Positions 53,926 through 61,846 of a DNA stretch of 64,000 nt are shown here, piece by piece. The notes beneath the pieces are model-generated. The model was given only the letters and a program-made list of their open reading frames with translations. It had not been told where the DNA came from and made no database searches. Positions within the stretch are counted from its first letter, which is position 1; each line of letters begins with the position of its first letter. The stretch is from positions 124,001-188,000 of the forward strand of contig JAHDKO010000015.1 in assembly GCA_018436855.1 (NCBI GenBank), read 5' to 3'. The stretch comes from Deltaproteobacteria bacterium (GTDB lineage Bacteria; Desulfobacterota; Desulfomonilia; UBA1062). A program made the translations under genes and the position numbers.

Positions 53926-54702
53926 ATGGATATTGCAACCGTCATCGGTGTCGTCTTTGCCTTTGGAATGGTCCTCATGGGGATCATGTCCGGAGGCCCG
54001 CTGACCCTGTTCGTGAACGTACCGAGTCTGCTCATCGTTATCGGGGGTACCTTCGGCATCATCTTCATCAATTATCCCCTGCGTGAGGTGCTCGGCCTTG
54101 CCGGTGTGGTAAAGAACGTGTTCTTCACCCAGCCGCGGGACGCAAAGGGTCTCATTCCCACCTTTGTGGACTATGCCACCCGGGCGAGGAGGGAAGGTAT
54201 CCTGGCACTGGAGAGCGCGGCGAACGAGCTGGAAGACCCGTTCTTCAAGCAGGGGCTCGAGCTGGTTATCGACGGCCTGGAGCCGCAGTCCATCCGGGAG
54301 ATCCTGGAGACCGAGATCGAGCACCTGGAACGGCGGCACACCAAGGGCGCGGATATCCTCAACGGCCTGGGAACCTTTGCACCTGCCATGGGAATGGTCG
54401 GCACCCTGATCGGGCTCGTCCAGATGCTCCAGTCCATGTCCGACCCCTCGTCCATCGGACCCGCCATGGCGGTGGCTCTGATCACCACCTTCTACGGCTC
54501 CATCATGGCGAACATGATCGCACTGCCCATGGCCGGGAAGCTCGCCATGCGCTCGAAAGAGGAATCGCTGGAAAAGGGGATGATCATCGAGGGGATCATG
54601 TCCATCTCGGCAGGGGACAACCCGAGGATCGTGGAGAGAAAACTTCATTCCTACCTCTCTCCGAGCCTGCGGGAGGCCTCGGGCGGACGTCGCGGAGAAT
54701 AG
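53926..54702 (+). CDS. motA: flagellar motor stator protein MotA
   Basis: Stator subunit that forms the ring around the MotB pair and pushes on FliG. The 258-residue protein has four membrane segments, the first starting at once (ATVIGVVFAFGMVLMG), and the MotA/TolQ motif GTFAPAMGMVGTLIGLVQML. Charged cytoplasmic residues in ARRREGILALES fit the FliG-facing loop. A sigma-54 promoter lies just upstream. One base separates it from the first motB. Confidence 0.95.
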   Translation: MDIATVIGVVFAFGMVLMGIMSGGPLTLFVNVPSLLIVIGGTFGIIFINYPLREVLGLAGVVKNVFFTQPRDAKGLIPTFVDYATRARREGILALESAANELEDPFFKQGLELVIDGLEPQSIREILETEIEHLERRHTKGADILNGLGTFAPAMGMVGTLIGLVQMLQSMSDPSSIGPAMAVALITTFYGSIMANMIALPMAGKLAMRSKEESLEKGMIIEGIMSISAGDNPRIVERKLHSYLSPSLREASGGRRGE

Positions 54703-54703
54703 C

Positions 54704-55492
54704 ATGGCCCGGAAGAAACGAATATATGTGGAGCCGAAGCAGGATACCGGGATATTCCTGTATACCTCGCTCATGCTCATCCTTCTGACCTTCTTTATCG
54801 TGCTCTGCTCCATGGGCGTGCAGGACGAGCGCAAGCAGCGGCTGGCCATGAACTCCCTCATGGGGAGCTTCGGCATCCTCCCCAGCGGAAGGAGCTCCTA
54901 TCAGAATCCGGGAGGCGCCGATCTTCTCCCCCAGGCGGCGCCCTTGAGAGAACAGATCATGCAGATCAGGAAGATCCGCTCAACTCTCTCGGAAAACGGC
55001 ATCATAAGCGGAGCAGCAGTGTCGGAAGGAGTTCTGGGCGTCACCATTACCCTGAAGTCCAATCTCCTGTTCAAGCCGGGAACCGATGAGTTTGCCCCCG
55101 AGAGTGCGCCAACCCTCGACACCCTGGCCGGGGTGCTCTCGAGCATGGACAATCCCGTAATTATTACCGGCCATACCGATTCCATCCCCTATGAAGGCCC
55201 TCCCTTTTACTCCAACTGGGCACTCTCCGCCGCGCGGGCAATCGCCGTGGTGAATTATCTCGCCGGCAGAGGCATAGACCATGAGCGGCTCGCCGCCTAC
55301 GGGTTGGCCGCCCAGAGGCCGATGACCTCCAACAGCGATGCGTATGGCAGGGCCCTGAACCGAAGAGTGGAGATCACGATTCTGGGAGATATCCGGAGCT
55401 CGGTGAGCCTCAAAGGCCTGGACGCACCCGCAGAAGAACCCACCGGTACCCTCCGGTACAAAGGGTACGACTTTAAGCTGGATGAATGGTGA
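54704..55492 (+). CDS. MotB-like stator protein without the ion-binding Asp (motB1)
   Basis: A 262-residue protein with one N-terminal membrane span and a C-terminal OmpA-like peptidoglycan-binding domain (VIITGHTDSIPYEGPPFYSN, then RRVEITILGD). Aligned on the shared TFF, the span reads SLMLILLTFF here against DMITLLITFF in the next gene, so Ser22 replaces the proton-carrying Asp of MotB. It follows motA and precedes a normal motB, in one operon. It may form a mixed stator with MotB2 or be a structural partner. The substitution is seen; its effect is inferred. Confidence 0.85.
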   Translation: MARKKRIYVEPKQDTGIFLYTSLMLILLTFFIVLCSMGVQDERKQRLAMNSLMGSFGILPSGRSSYQNPGGADLLPQAAPLREQIMQIRKIRSTLSENGIISGAAVSEGVLGVTITLKSNLLFKPGTDEFAPESAPTLDTLAGVLSSMDNPVIITGHTDSIPYEGPPFYSNWALSAARAIAVVNYLAGRGIDHERLAAYGLAAQRPMTSNSDAYGRALNRRVEITILGDIRSSVSLKGLDAPAEEPTGTLRYKGYDFKLDEW

Positions 55493-56214
55493 TGGCGAAG
55501 AAAGATAAAAATATCGAATACATCCTGCTCCCGAGCAGGACCCAGTGGATGGTCACGTTCTCCGACATGATCACCCTGCTCATCACCTTTTTCGTCCTGC
55601 TCATATCCATGTCTTCCATGGACTCGAGAAGCATGAAGGATCTCTTCGGCTTTTTCAACCAGGCCATGGGGCCGCTCGAGTTTGCCCAGGAGCAGGAAGT
55701 GAAGGGCATGCCCACACTCCTCGAGACCGTTCCCCCCCGGGTGTTCTACGACACTACCAACCTGAGCCGCAGCATCCTGAACAACCTGGAGAGCAAGGGT
55801 GTCGGAGGGCTCAGGGGTATGGGCGAGGATATGTTCGAGGTGAGGCAGAACAGCCGCGGACTTGCCGTCATGATCAATGGAGATGTACTCTTCAACGAGG
55901 GCTCCCACGAGCTGAAGGAGGAGGCCCTGCCCATTCTCCAGAGCATTGCACAGAGCGTGCACAACGCCGATTCGACCATCTCGGTCGAGGGCCACACCGA
56001 CGACCGGGGCGGCACGGCGGCCCAGCAGTACCGGCTTTCCATGCGGAGGGCCGGCAGCGTGCTCGACTACTTCGTCTACACGGCGGGCATGAGCCCGACC
56101 AGGTTCGCTCTTGCAGGATACGGCTCCTCCCGGCCGGTTGAATCGAACGACACCGAGCAGGGCCGCAAAAAAAACCGGCGGGTGGAGATCGTTCTTTTAA
56201 AAGATCAGTTATAG
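55492..56214 (+). CDS. motB: flagellar motor stator protein MotB (motB2)
   Basis: Ion-conducting and peptidoglycan-anchoring stator subunit. The 240-residue protein has the canonical MotB span WMVTFSDMITLLITFFVLL with Asp25, and an OmpA-like domain (VEGHTDDRGGTAAQQYRLS, GRKKNRRVEIVLL). It overlaps the first motB by TGATG; an ATG at 55486 is also possible. With MotA it should form the functional stator. Whether the ion is H+ or Na+ cannot be read from sequence here. Confidence 0.94.
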   Translation: MAKKDKNIEYILLPSRTQWMVTFSDMITLLITFFVLLISMSSMDSRSMKDLFGFFNQAMGPLEFAQEQEVKGMPTLLETVPPRVFYDTTNLSRSILNNLESKGVGGLRGMGEDMFEVRQNSRGLAVMINGDVLFNEGSHELKEEALPILQSIAQSVHNADSTISVEGHTDDRGGTAAQQYRLSMRRAGSVLDYFVYTAGMSPTRFALAGYGSSRPVESNDTEQGRKKNRRVEIVLLKDQL

Positions 56215-56223
56215 GAGGATCAT

Positions 56224-56751
56224 ATGGCGGAAGAAAAGAGTGAGGTAAGAGAATCTGCGGCAGGGGAGAGAAAGAAGAAGTCCCCGATGCTCATGATAGC
56301 GATCGTTCTCGTTCTCCTGGTGATCGTCGCAGGCGGTGCCGCCGGTTATTTCCTTCTGGCGGCGAAAACGGAAGATGCCCGGCAGGGAGCAGCTCCTCAG
56401 GCAACTGCCCCGCAGACCCAGGCCCAGGGATATGCCGCGGGCGGTCTGTCCGGTCCCATGAGGCCCATGGATTCCTTCATCGTGAACCTCACCGATGCCC
56501 AGGGCACGCGCTATCTCAAGGTGACCATGCAGCTGGAGATGAGCCACGAGATGCTCGCTGCAGAGATCGACCAGAGGCTGCCGCAGATCAGAGACGAGGT
56601 CATTACCCTGCTCTCCAGCAAGTCGTTCGACGATGTCTCCACCATAGCGGGCAAACGGGCCCTCAAGCGGGGTATTTTGAACAGCATGAACAAATACCTG
56701 ACCACCGGCAAGGTGCTCAACGTGTACTTTTCCGAGTTCGTCGTGCAGTAA
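56224..56751 (+). CDS. fliL: flagellar basal body protein FliL
   Basis: Single-span inner-membrane protein that supports stator function under load. The 175-residue protein has a basic tail, one membrane span (SPMLMIAIVLVLLVIVAGG) and a periplasmic stomatin-like domain (SFIVNLTDAQGTRYLKVTMQ, DDVSTIAGKRALKRGI). The position between motB and fliM is usual. The linker is Gln/Ala-rich. Confidence 0.93.
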   Translation: MAEEKSEVRESAAGERKKKSPMLMIAIVLVLLVIVAGGAAGYFLLAAKTEDARQGAAPQATAPQTQAQGYAAGGLSGPMRPMDSFIVNLTDAQGTRYLKVTMQLEMSHEMLAAEIDQRLPQIRDEVITLLSSKSFDDVSTIAGKRALKRGILNSMNKYLTTGKVLNVYFSEFVVQ

Positions 56752-56760
56752 GGAGAAGGT

Positions 56761-57753
56761 ATGGGCCAGATACTGAGCCAGGAAGAGGTCGATGCCCTGT
56801 TGAAGGGCGTTGTCGGCGGGGATATCGAGACCGAGTCCGACATGCGTGCATCCGGGGATGCAGGCGACTTCCAGAAATATGATTTTGCAGCCCAGGACAA
56901 GGTCATCCGTGGCAGGATGCCCACCCTGGACGCCATCAACGACCGGTTTGCGCGGTTTTTCCGGAACACCCTCTCGGGTCTGCTCCGCAGAATGATCGAC
57001 GTGACGCCGGTGTCGATCGACACGCTCAAGTTCGGGAATTTCATGCGGTCGCTGCCGGTGCCTTCCAGCATTCATATCATCCACGTAGACCCGCTTCGGG
57101 GCAACGCCATGGTGGTGCTGGAGACCAAGCTCGTGTTCGCCCTCGTCGACAGCTTCTTCGGCGGCAGGGGGGCGGGAGCCATGAAGGTGGAGGGCAGGGA
57201 GTTCACCCCGATCGAGCAGCACATGCTCTACAAGGTCGTCTCCGCGGCCATCAAGGAACTGGAACTGTCCTGGCAGCCTGTATACGAGCTCACGTTCGAA
57301 TATGTGAGGGGCGAGATGAACCCCCAGTTCGCCGGGATCATTCCCAATGACGACGTGCTCATCGTGGTGCAGTTTGATATCGAGATGGAGGAGATGAGCG
57401 GAAACATCATGATCTGTATTCCCTACATGCTCATCGAACCCATTCGCGACAGGCTCTATGCCAGCTTCCACACCGAAGAGAAGACGAATATCGACTCCGC
57501 GTGGGTCAGCCGCTTCAAGCACGAGCTCATGGGCGTCTATGTGGACCTGTCGGTGGAGCTGGGAAAGACCAGCATCACCTCGCGCGAGCTCGTGTCGCTC
57601 AAAAAAGGCGATATCCTGGTGCTCGAAAAGGATGTTGCCGACGAGATGGTCGTCATGGTGCAGAACCTGCCCAAATATTATGCACGGCCGGGAAAGATCA
57701 AGGATAATATGGCGGTGGACATCGCGAGCCTCGTGGACAAGCAGCTCTACTGA
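56761..57753 (+). CDS. fliM: flagellar motor switch protein FliM
   Basis: C-ring protein that receives CheY-P. The 330-residue protein begins MGQILSQEEVDALLKGV, the CheY-P-binding segment. The middle CheC-like domain includes GNAMVVLETKLVFALVDSFFGG, followed by the C-terminal SpoA domain that pairs with FliN. It sits next to fliN in operon order. Residues are intact throughout. Confidence 0.96.
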   Translation: MGQILSQEEVDALLKGVVGGDIETESDMRASGDAGDFQKYDFAAQDKVIRGRMPTLDAINDRFARFFRNTLSGLLRRMIDVTPVSIDTLKFGNFMRSLPVPSSIHIIHVDPLRGNAMVVLETKLVFALVDSFFGGRGAGAMKVEGREFTPIEQHMLYKVVSAAIKELELSWQPVYELTFEYVRGEMNPQFAGIIPNDDVLIVVQFDIEMEEMSGNIMICIPYMLIEPIRDRLYASFHTEEKTNIDSAWVSRFKHELMGVYVDLSVELGKTSITSRELVSLKKGDILVLEKDVADEMVVMVQNLPKYYARPGKIKDNMAVDIASLVDKQLY

Positions 57754-57764
57754 AGGAGGAATCC

Positions 57765-58292
57765 ATGGCTGATGAGGAAAAGGAATCCATGAAGGAAAAT
57801 GAGACCAAGGGGGGAGGCGAGCTCTCCCAGGAAGACATCGACAAGCTCATGTCAGGCGGCGCAGATGCACCGGACGACAAGGAGAATAAGGATTCCGGTC
57901 AGGATGAGCTCGCTGAAGACTGGGAGCGGGCACTGGAGGCGGGCGAAGATATCGAGGAAGGCAAGCCGCTTGGTCGCTCCGCCGCCAAGGCGCAGTTCGA
58001 GGAGCTTCAGGAGAGCAGGCCCTCGGGGCATCCTGCCGAGCTGGACTTCATCCTGGATATTCCGCTGGAGGTCACGGTGGAAATGGGCAGGACGAGGATG
58101 CTGATCAACGATCTCCTGCAGCTGGGTCAGGGCTCGGTCATCGAGCTGAACCGGCTGGCGGGAGAACCGCTCGACATCCTCGTGAACAACAAGCTCGTGG
58201 CCCGGGGCGAGGTCGTGGTGGTGGGCGAGAAGTTCGGGATCCGGCTCACCGATATCGTCAGCCCCATGGAGCGGGTGAAGAGACTGCGATGA
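57765..58292 (+). CDS. fliN: flagellar motor switch protein FliN with FliM-like N-terminal peptide
   Basis: A 175-residue C-ring protein. The SpoA domain is at about 90-172 (LDFILDIPLEVTVEMGRTRM, LAGEPLDILVNNKLVARGEV). Before it is a long acidic tail that contains LSQEDIDKLMSGG at about residues 19-31, closely like the CheY-binding peptide of FliM. FliN proteins usually lack this, whereas FliY-type proteins have one. AAGGAGGA precedes the ATG. It overlaps fliO by four bases. Confidence 0.93.
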   Translation: MADEEKESMKENETKGGGELSQEDIDKLMSGGADAPDDKENKDSGQDELAEDWERALEAGEDIEEGKPLGRSAAKAQFEELQESRPSGHPAELDFILDIPLEVTVEMGRTRMLINDLLQLGQGSVIELNRLAGEPLDILVNNKLVARGEVVVVGEKFGIRLTDIVSPMERVKRLR

Positions 58293-58654
58293 AGAGACTC
58301 GGAGTCCTGCTCACTCTGCTTATGGTCCTGCTCGCGGCCGCAGGGCCGTCCCTGGCTGCGGACGGCTCCCCGGACGGCATGGGTTTCAGGACCCTCGCCG
58401 TGCTCGTGGGCGTCATCGTGGGCCTGTTCGCCCTGGCCTGGGCCGCAAAGAAGTACGGACCCTATGCACGGGTGAGGAAGACTATCGGCCTGGACATCCT
58501 CGGGCAGGTGCCGGTGGGGCCCAGAGCCCACCTCACCATGGTCCGGGTGGGCAAGTCCATACTCCTGCTCGGGGTCACCCAGAACACCGTCTCCCTGATC
58601 AAGGACCTGGAGCAGGGGGATTTCGAGAAGGTCATCAGCGAAGTGGACGCGTGA
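58289..58654 (+). CDS. fliO: flagellar export protein FliO
   Basis: A 121-residue membrane protein that helps assemble the FliP export-gate ring. It has an N-terminal signal-like segment (GVLLTLLMVLLAAAGPSLA), one further span (FRTLAVLVGVIVGLFALAW) and a small cytoplasmic domain (GQVPVGPRAHLTMVRVGKS) that resembles the FliO/SpoA type. Its place before fliP is characteristic. Confidence 0.88.
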   Translation: MKRLGVLLTLLMVLLAAAGPSLAADGSPDGMGFRTLAVLVGVIVGLFALAWAAKKYGPYARVRKTIGLDILGQVPVGPRAHLTMVRVGKSILLLGVTQNTVSLIKDLEQGDFEKVISEVDA

Positions 58655-58670
58655 AGAAAAGAGGCCTGTC

Positions 58671-59426
58671 ATGAAGAAAATCGCGCGGATCGCCGCGACG
58701 GCTGTCCTGCTGATCATGATCGCAACCGGTCTGCTCCATGCCCAGGGGGTGACCATTCCCAGCATCAGCCTCGGCGTCCAGGAGGCAGGCAGCCCCGACG
58801 ACGTGGTCGGCGTCCTCCAGGTGCTCTTCATCCTGACCATTCTTGCCTTGGCGCCCTCCATCATGATCATGGTGACCGCCTTCACCCGGATCATCGTGGT
58901 GCTGGGGTTTCTCCGCCAGGCACTGGGCACGCAGCAGATGCCGCCCATGCAGGTTCTTACGGCCCTTGCCATTTTTTTGACGTTCTTCATCATGGCACCA
59001 ACGCTGCAGAAGATCAACGAACAGGCCTTGCAGCCCTATCAGAAGGGATACCTGTCCTTTACCCAGGCCCTGGATAATGCGGAGGCCCCTTTACGGGACT
59101 TCATGTTCAAGCAGACCAGGGAGAACGACCTCTCCCTGTTCATGAGCATCGCCGCGCAGGAAAAGCCCGCCAACAAGGACGAGGTGCCCACCCGGGCACT
59201 GATTCCCGCGTTCATGATCTCCGAGCTCAAGACCGCCTTCCAGATCGGGTTCATCCTGTTCATCCCCTTTCTCATCATCGACATGGTCGTGGCGTCCATC
59301 CTCTTGTCCATGGGCATGATGATGCTGCCCCCCATCATGATCTCGCTGCCGTTCAAGATCATGCTCTTCGTGCTGGTGGACGGATGGAGCCTGCTGATCG
59401 GGTCTATCGTGAGAGGGTTCCTCTGA
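58671..59426 (+). CDS. fliP: flagellar export gate protein FliP
   Basis: Core of the flagellar type III export channel. The 251-residue protein has a cleavable-looking signal, then the family motifs TAFTRIIVVLGFLRQALGTQ and FIPFLIIDMVVASILLSMGM, with four membrane spans. Length matches FliP. It is followed by fliQ after one base, as in most bacteria. Confidence 0.96.
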   Translation: MKKIARIAATAVLLIMIATGLLHAQGVTIPSISLGVQEAGSPDDVVGVLQVLFILTILALAPSIMIMVTAFTRIIVVLGFLRQALGTQQMPPMQVLTALAIFLTFFIMAPTLQKINEQALQPYQKGYLSFTQALDNAEAPLRDFMFKQTRENDLSLFMSIAAQEKPANKDEVPTRALIPAFMISELKTAFQIGFILFIPFLIIDMVVASILLSMGMMMLPPIMISLPFKIMLFVLVDGWSLLIGSIVRGFL

Positions 59427-59427
59427 T

Positions 59428-59697
59428 ATGACGCCGGAAACCATAACCACCATCATGTCGGAAGCCATCAAGGTCACCCTGCTCGTGGGCGCGCCCATGC
59501 TGCTGGTCGGGCTGTTCGTGGGCCTTGCCATCAGCGTGTTCTCTGCAGTCACCCAGATACAGGAGATGACGCTCACCTTCGTGCCCAAGATCGTGGTGGT
59601 GTTTCTCGCGCTGCTCTTCTCCCTGCCGTGGATCATCGAGAAGCTCACCACCTTCACCATCAATCTCTTCAGCAGTATTCCCCTGTTGGTCCGATGA
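59428..59697 (+). CDS. fliQ: flagellar export gate protein FliQ
   Basis: An 89-residue protein with two membrane helices (VTLLVGAPMLLVGLFVGLAI and VVVFLALLFSLPWIIEKL) and the conserved AVTQIQEMTLTFVPK between them. It is part of the FliP5-FliQ4-FliR1 gate. It overlaps fliR by four bases. Confidence 0.96.
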   Translation: MTPETITTIMSEAIKVTLLVGAPMLLVGLFVGLAISVFSAVTQIQEMTLTFVPKIVVVFLALLFSLPWIIEKLTTFTINLFSSIPLLVR

Positions 59698-60476
59698 ATG
59701 AGCTGCTGAACCTTGCATGGCAGGATATTCTCTCTTTTCTCTTTGTCTTTGTGCGCGTAGGGATCATCTTCGCACTGATTCCCTTCTTCAGCGCCGAGGT
59801 CATCGCCCGGCGCATAACCGCGATCATCGCCTTTTTCCTGAGCCTGGTGCTCGTGCCGGTGGTTCCTGCCGTGGAGATCGCCATGGAGAGCCTGAATGTC
59901 ATCACCCTGACCGTTCTCCTGCTCCATGAGCTGCTCATCGGGCTGGGGCTTGGGCTGGCCGTCAACGTGATCTTCGCCGGCGTTCAGATCGCGGGCGAGC
60001 TCGCCGGATTCCAGATGGGCTTCGCCATCGTGAACATCGTCGACCCCATGACTGGCGTGGATGCCCCGGTCACCTCGAATCTGCTCTACATCGTGGCCTT
60101 TCTGCTCTTCCTTTCATTCGGCGGGCATCACATGCTCATCAAGGCACTGGTGGACAGCTACTACATCATCCCGGTGGAGGCCGGCTTTCCCGATCAGAAG
60201 TATCTCCTGGCGGTTCTGTCCTATGGTACCCGGATGTTCCTGATCGGGGTCAAGATGGCGGCCCCGGCCATCGGCGTGCTCCTGCTGCTCAACATCTCCT
60301 TTGCCCTGACGGCCCGGGCGATTCCGCAGATGAACGTGTTTCTCATGTCCTTCCCGCTGACCATTGCCATCGGCCTGTTCTTCATGATTGTGATCATCAG
60401 GATGATGCCGCCCTTCATGAACCGCGCCATCGGGGAGGCCTTCACCTTCGTGAAGTCGGCTATGCCGCTATTCTAA
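59694..60476 (+). CDS. fliR: flagellar export gate protein FliR
   Basis: A 260-residue integral membrane protein completing the export gate. It shows FVRVGIIFALIPFFSAE, a GEL-AGFQMGFAIVNIVDP segment and RAIPQMNVFLMSFPLTIAIG, all family typical. ATG at 59694 lies in the fliQ stop (ATGA). flhB and flhA usually follow but are replaced here by unrelated genes, so the operon ends. Confidence 0.95.
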   Translation: MNELLNLAWQDILSFLFVFVRVGIIFALIPFFSAEVIARRITAIIAFFLSLVLVPVVPAVEIAMESLNVITLTVLLLHELLIGLGLGLAVNVIFAGVQIAGELAGFQMGFAIVNIVDPMTGVDAPVTSNLLYIVAFLLFLSFGGHHMLIKALVDSYYIIPVEAGFPDQKYLLAVLSYGTRMFLIGVKMAAPAIGVLLLLNISFALTARAIPQMNVFLMSFPLTIAIGLFFMIVIIRMMPPFMNRAIGEAFTFVKSAMPLF

Positions 60477-60554
60477 AAAAACCGGACAGTCGATACCCGG
60501 GGCGGAAGGGTCGATACGCTTGAGAAAACCCTGCAACAGGCTATTGGGAATCCT

Positions 60555-61352
60555 ATGCGCATCAAAAGCTGTCTTTTATTGCCGGCGGCTCTTTTCTGTG
60601 CGGCCCTGTGCTTAAGCTCCTGCGCCTCCCGGAGGTCTGTGGACCTTCCCCCGGAAATCAGGGAGACCAGGGGCCTTACCATCGGGGTGGTGCTCGGACG
60701 GGTATGCCGGCCGGAGATGATCATCGAGGGCATTCCGGCCGGCGGCACGGGGCCGCCCAGCCTCTACCCGAATGTCTTCGGAAGGCGCGACGAGCGATAC
60801 TGGGGCAGCAGGCACCCAATCGTGCTTTCCGACCGGAGAAAGCTGGAAGGCTATCTCCAGAGGGGCGACACCAAGATCTTCCGCGAGATTCAGAACCAGA
60901 TCGCTCAGGATCTGTCATCCGGAGGCTTCAGCGCCGTTCTCATCGAGAGACGGATCGACCGGGAGGGTCTCCCCCCATTCGAGGCCCCGGGCGAGGGGTA
61001 TGCGGAACAGGACTACCGCGGGTTCGCCAGCGGGGAGAATCTTGACGCGCTGCTGGTGGTCGACTGCCGCAGATACGGGGTATACTGCCACTACACCGGC
61101 TACTACCACCAGGATTTCACCGACGCGGCGGCCGCGCTGCAGGGAGAGATGATCGGTTCGCGCACCAACAGGATCCTGTGGCGGAGCGAGGAGATCCGGA
61201 TGAGAAATCCGGTATCCTGCAGGTGCAACGAGTCCGGGGACTTTCCCTGTATCGATGCCGCCATCCGGGACGCGGCCCGCGAAGCGGCATCCTCCCTGGT
61301 GCGCGATCTTCTGGAGCCCGCTCCGGGAGACGGTTCGGAGCAAAATCGCTGA
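60555..61352 (+). CDS. lipoprotein of unknown function
   Basis: A 265-residue exported lipoprotein: MRIKSCLLLPAALFCAALC then the lipobox LSSC with the lipidated Cys at about 23. The mature part has strands and helices such as GLTIGVVLGRVCRPEMII, a long RDRREGLPP-type charged region and CHYTGYYHQDFTDAAAALQ. Six or more Cys in the mature region (including SCRCN) may form disulphides. I do not recognise a family. It lies 78 bases after fliR. Confidence 0.72.
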   Translation: MRIKSCLLLPAALFCAALCLSSCASRRSVDLPPEIRETRGLTIGVVLGRVCRPEMIIEGIPAGGTGPPSLYPNVFGRRDERYWGSRHPIVLSDRRKLEGYLQRGDTKIFREIQNQIAQDLSSGGFSAVLIERRIDREGLPPFEAPGEGYAEQDYRGFASGENLDALLVVDCRRYGVYCHYTGYYHQDFTDAAAALQGEMIGSRTNRILWRSEEIRMRNPVSCRCNESGDFPCIDAAIRDAAREAASSLVRDLLEPAPGDGSEQNR

Positions 61353-61489
61353 GGCCCCGCTTTAAAGACCCCTACAGAACCCTTAAGAAACCCCCTCCCG
61401 GGAAAAGCCCGGCCCTGCCGCCTTTTTTGACATACGCTGCTCTTCTCTGCTTGATTTTCCCTGCATCATCATATTAAGTCTAAAAAATC

Positions 61490-61846
61490 ATGGAAGAGAT
61501 AACCTTAAGCAACGGGGTGAGGGTCATCGTCAAAGACAAGACCGCCGTGCTCACGGCGGATCTGTACATGATCCACCTGGAGTTCACCACCATGGTGGAC
61601 CTCGATGACGCGGATGTCGAGCTCAGGTCGTTCATCCGGGAGGGCAGGGCCGCGCTCACCAGGGAGCTGAAGAGGCCCGCGGTGCACGAGCGCGATCTGG
61701 ATGCGGTGAGGGGCGCCATGAAGGAGTCCTTCCTGTCCACCAATCTCCCGTATATGGAGCGCCCGCACTTCGCACAGAGGTTCAAGGCAAAGCTCCTGAA
61801 GGATTTTCTGGAAGAAGAGGAGAAGAAGAAAAGATCTCATGGGTAA
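61490..61846 (+). CDS. small protein of unknown function upstream of mutS
   Basis: A 118-residue protein, beta-rich at the N-terminus (ITLSNGVRVIVKDKTAVLTAD) and helical and charged afterwards (FAQRFKAKLLKDFLEEEEKKK). No signal peptide or known motif is seen. It overlaps the mutS start by eight bases, so it is translationally coupled to mutS. Codon use is like its neighbours. Function is unknown. Confidence 0.7.
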   Translation: MEEITLSNGVRVIVKDKTAVLTADLYMIHLEFTTMVDLDDADVELRSFIREGRAALTRELKRPAVHERDLDAVRGAMKESFLSTNLPYMERPHFAQRFKAKLLKDFLEEEEKKKRSHG

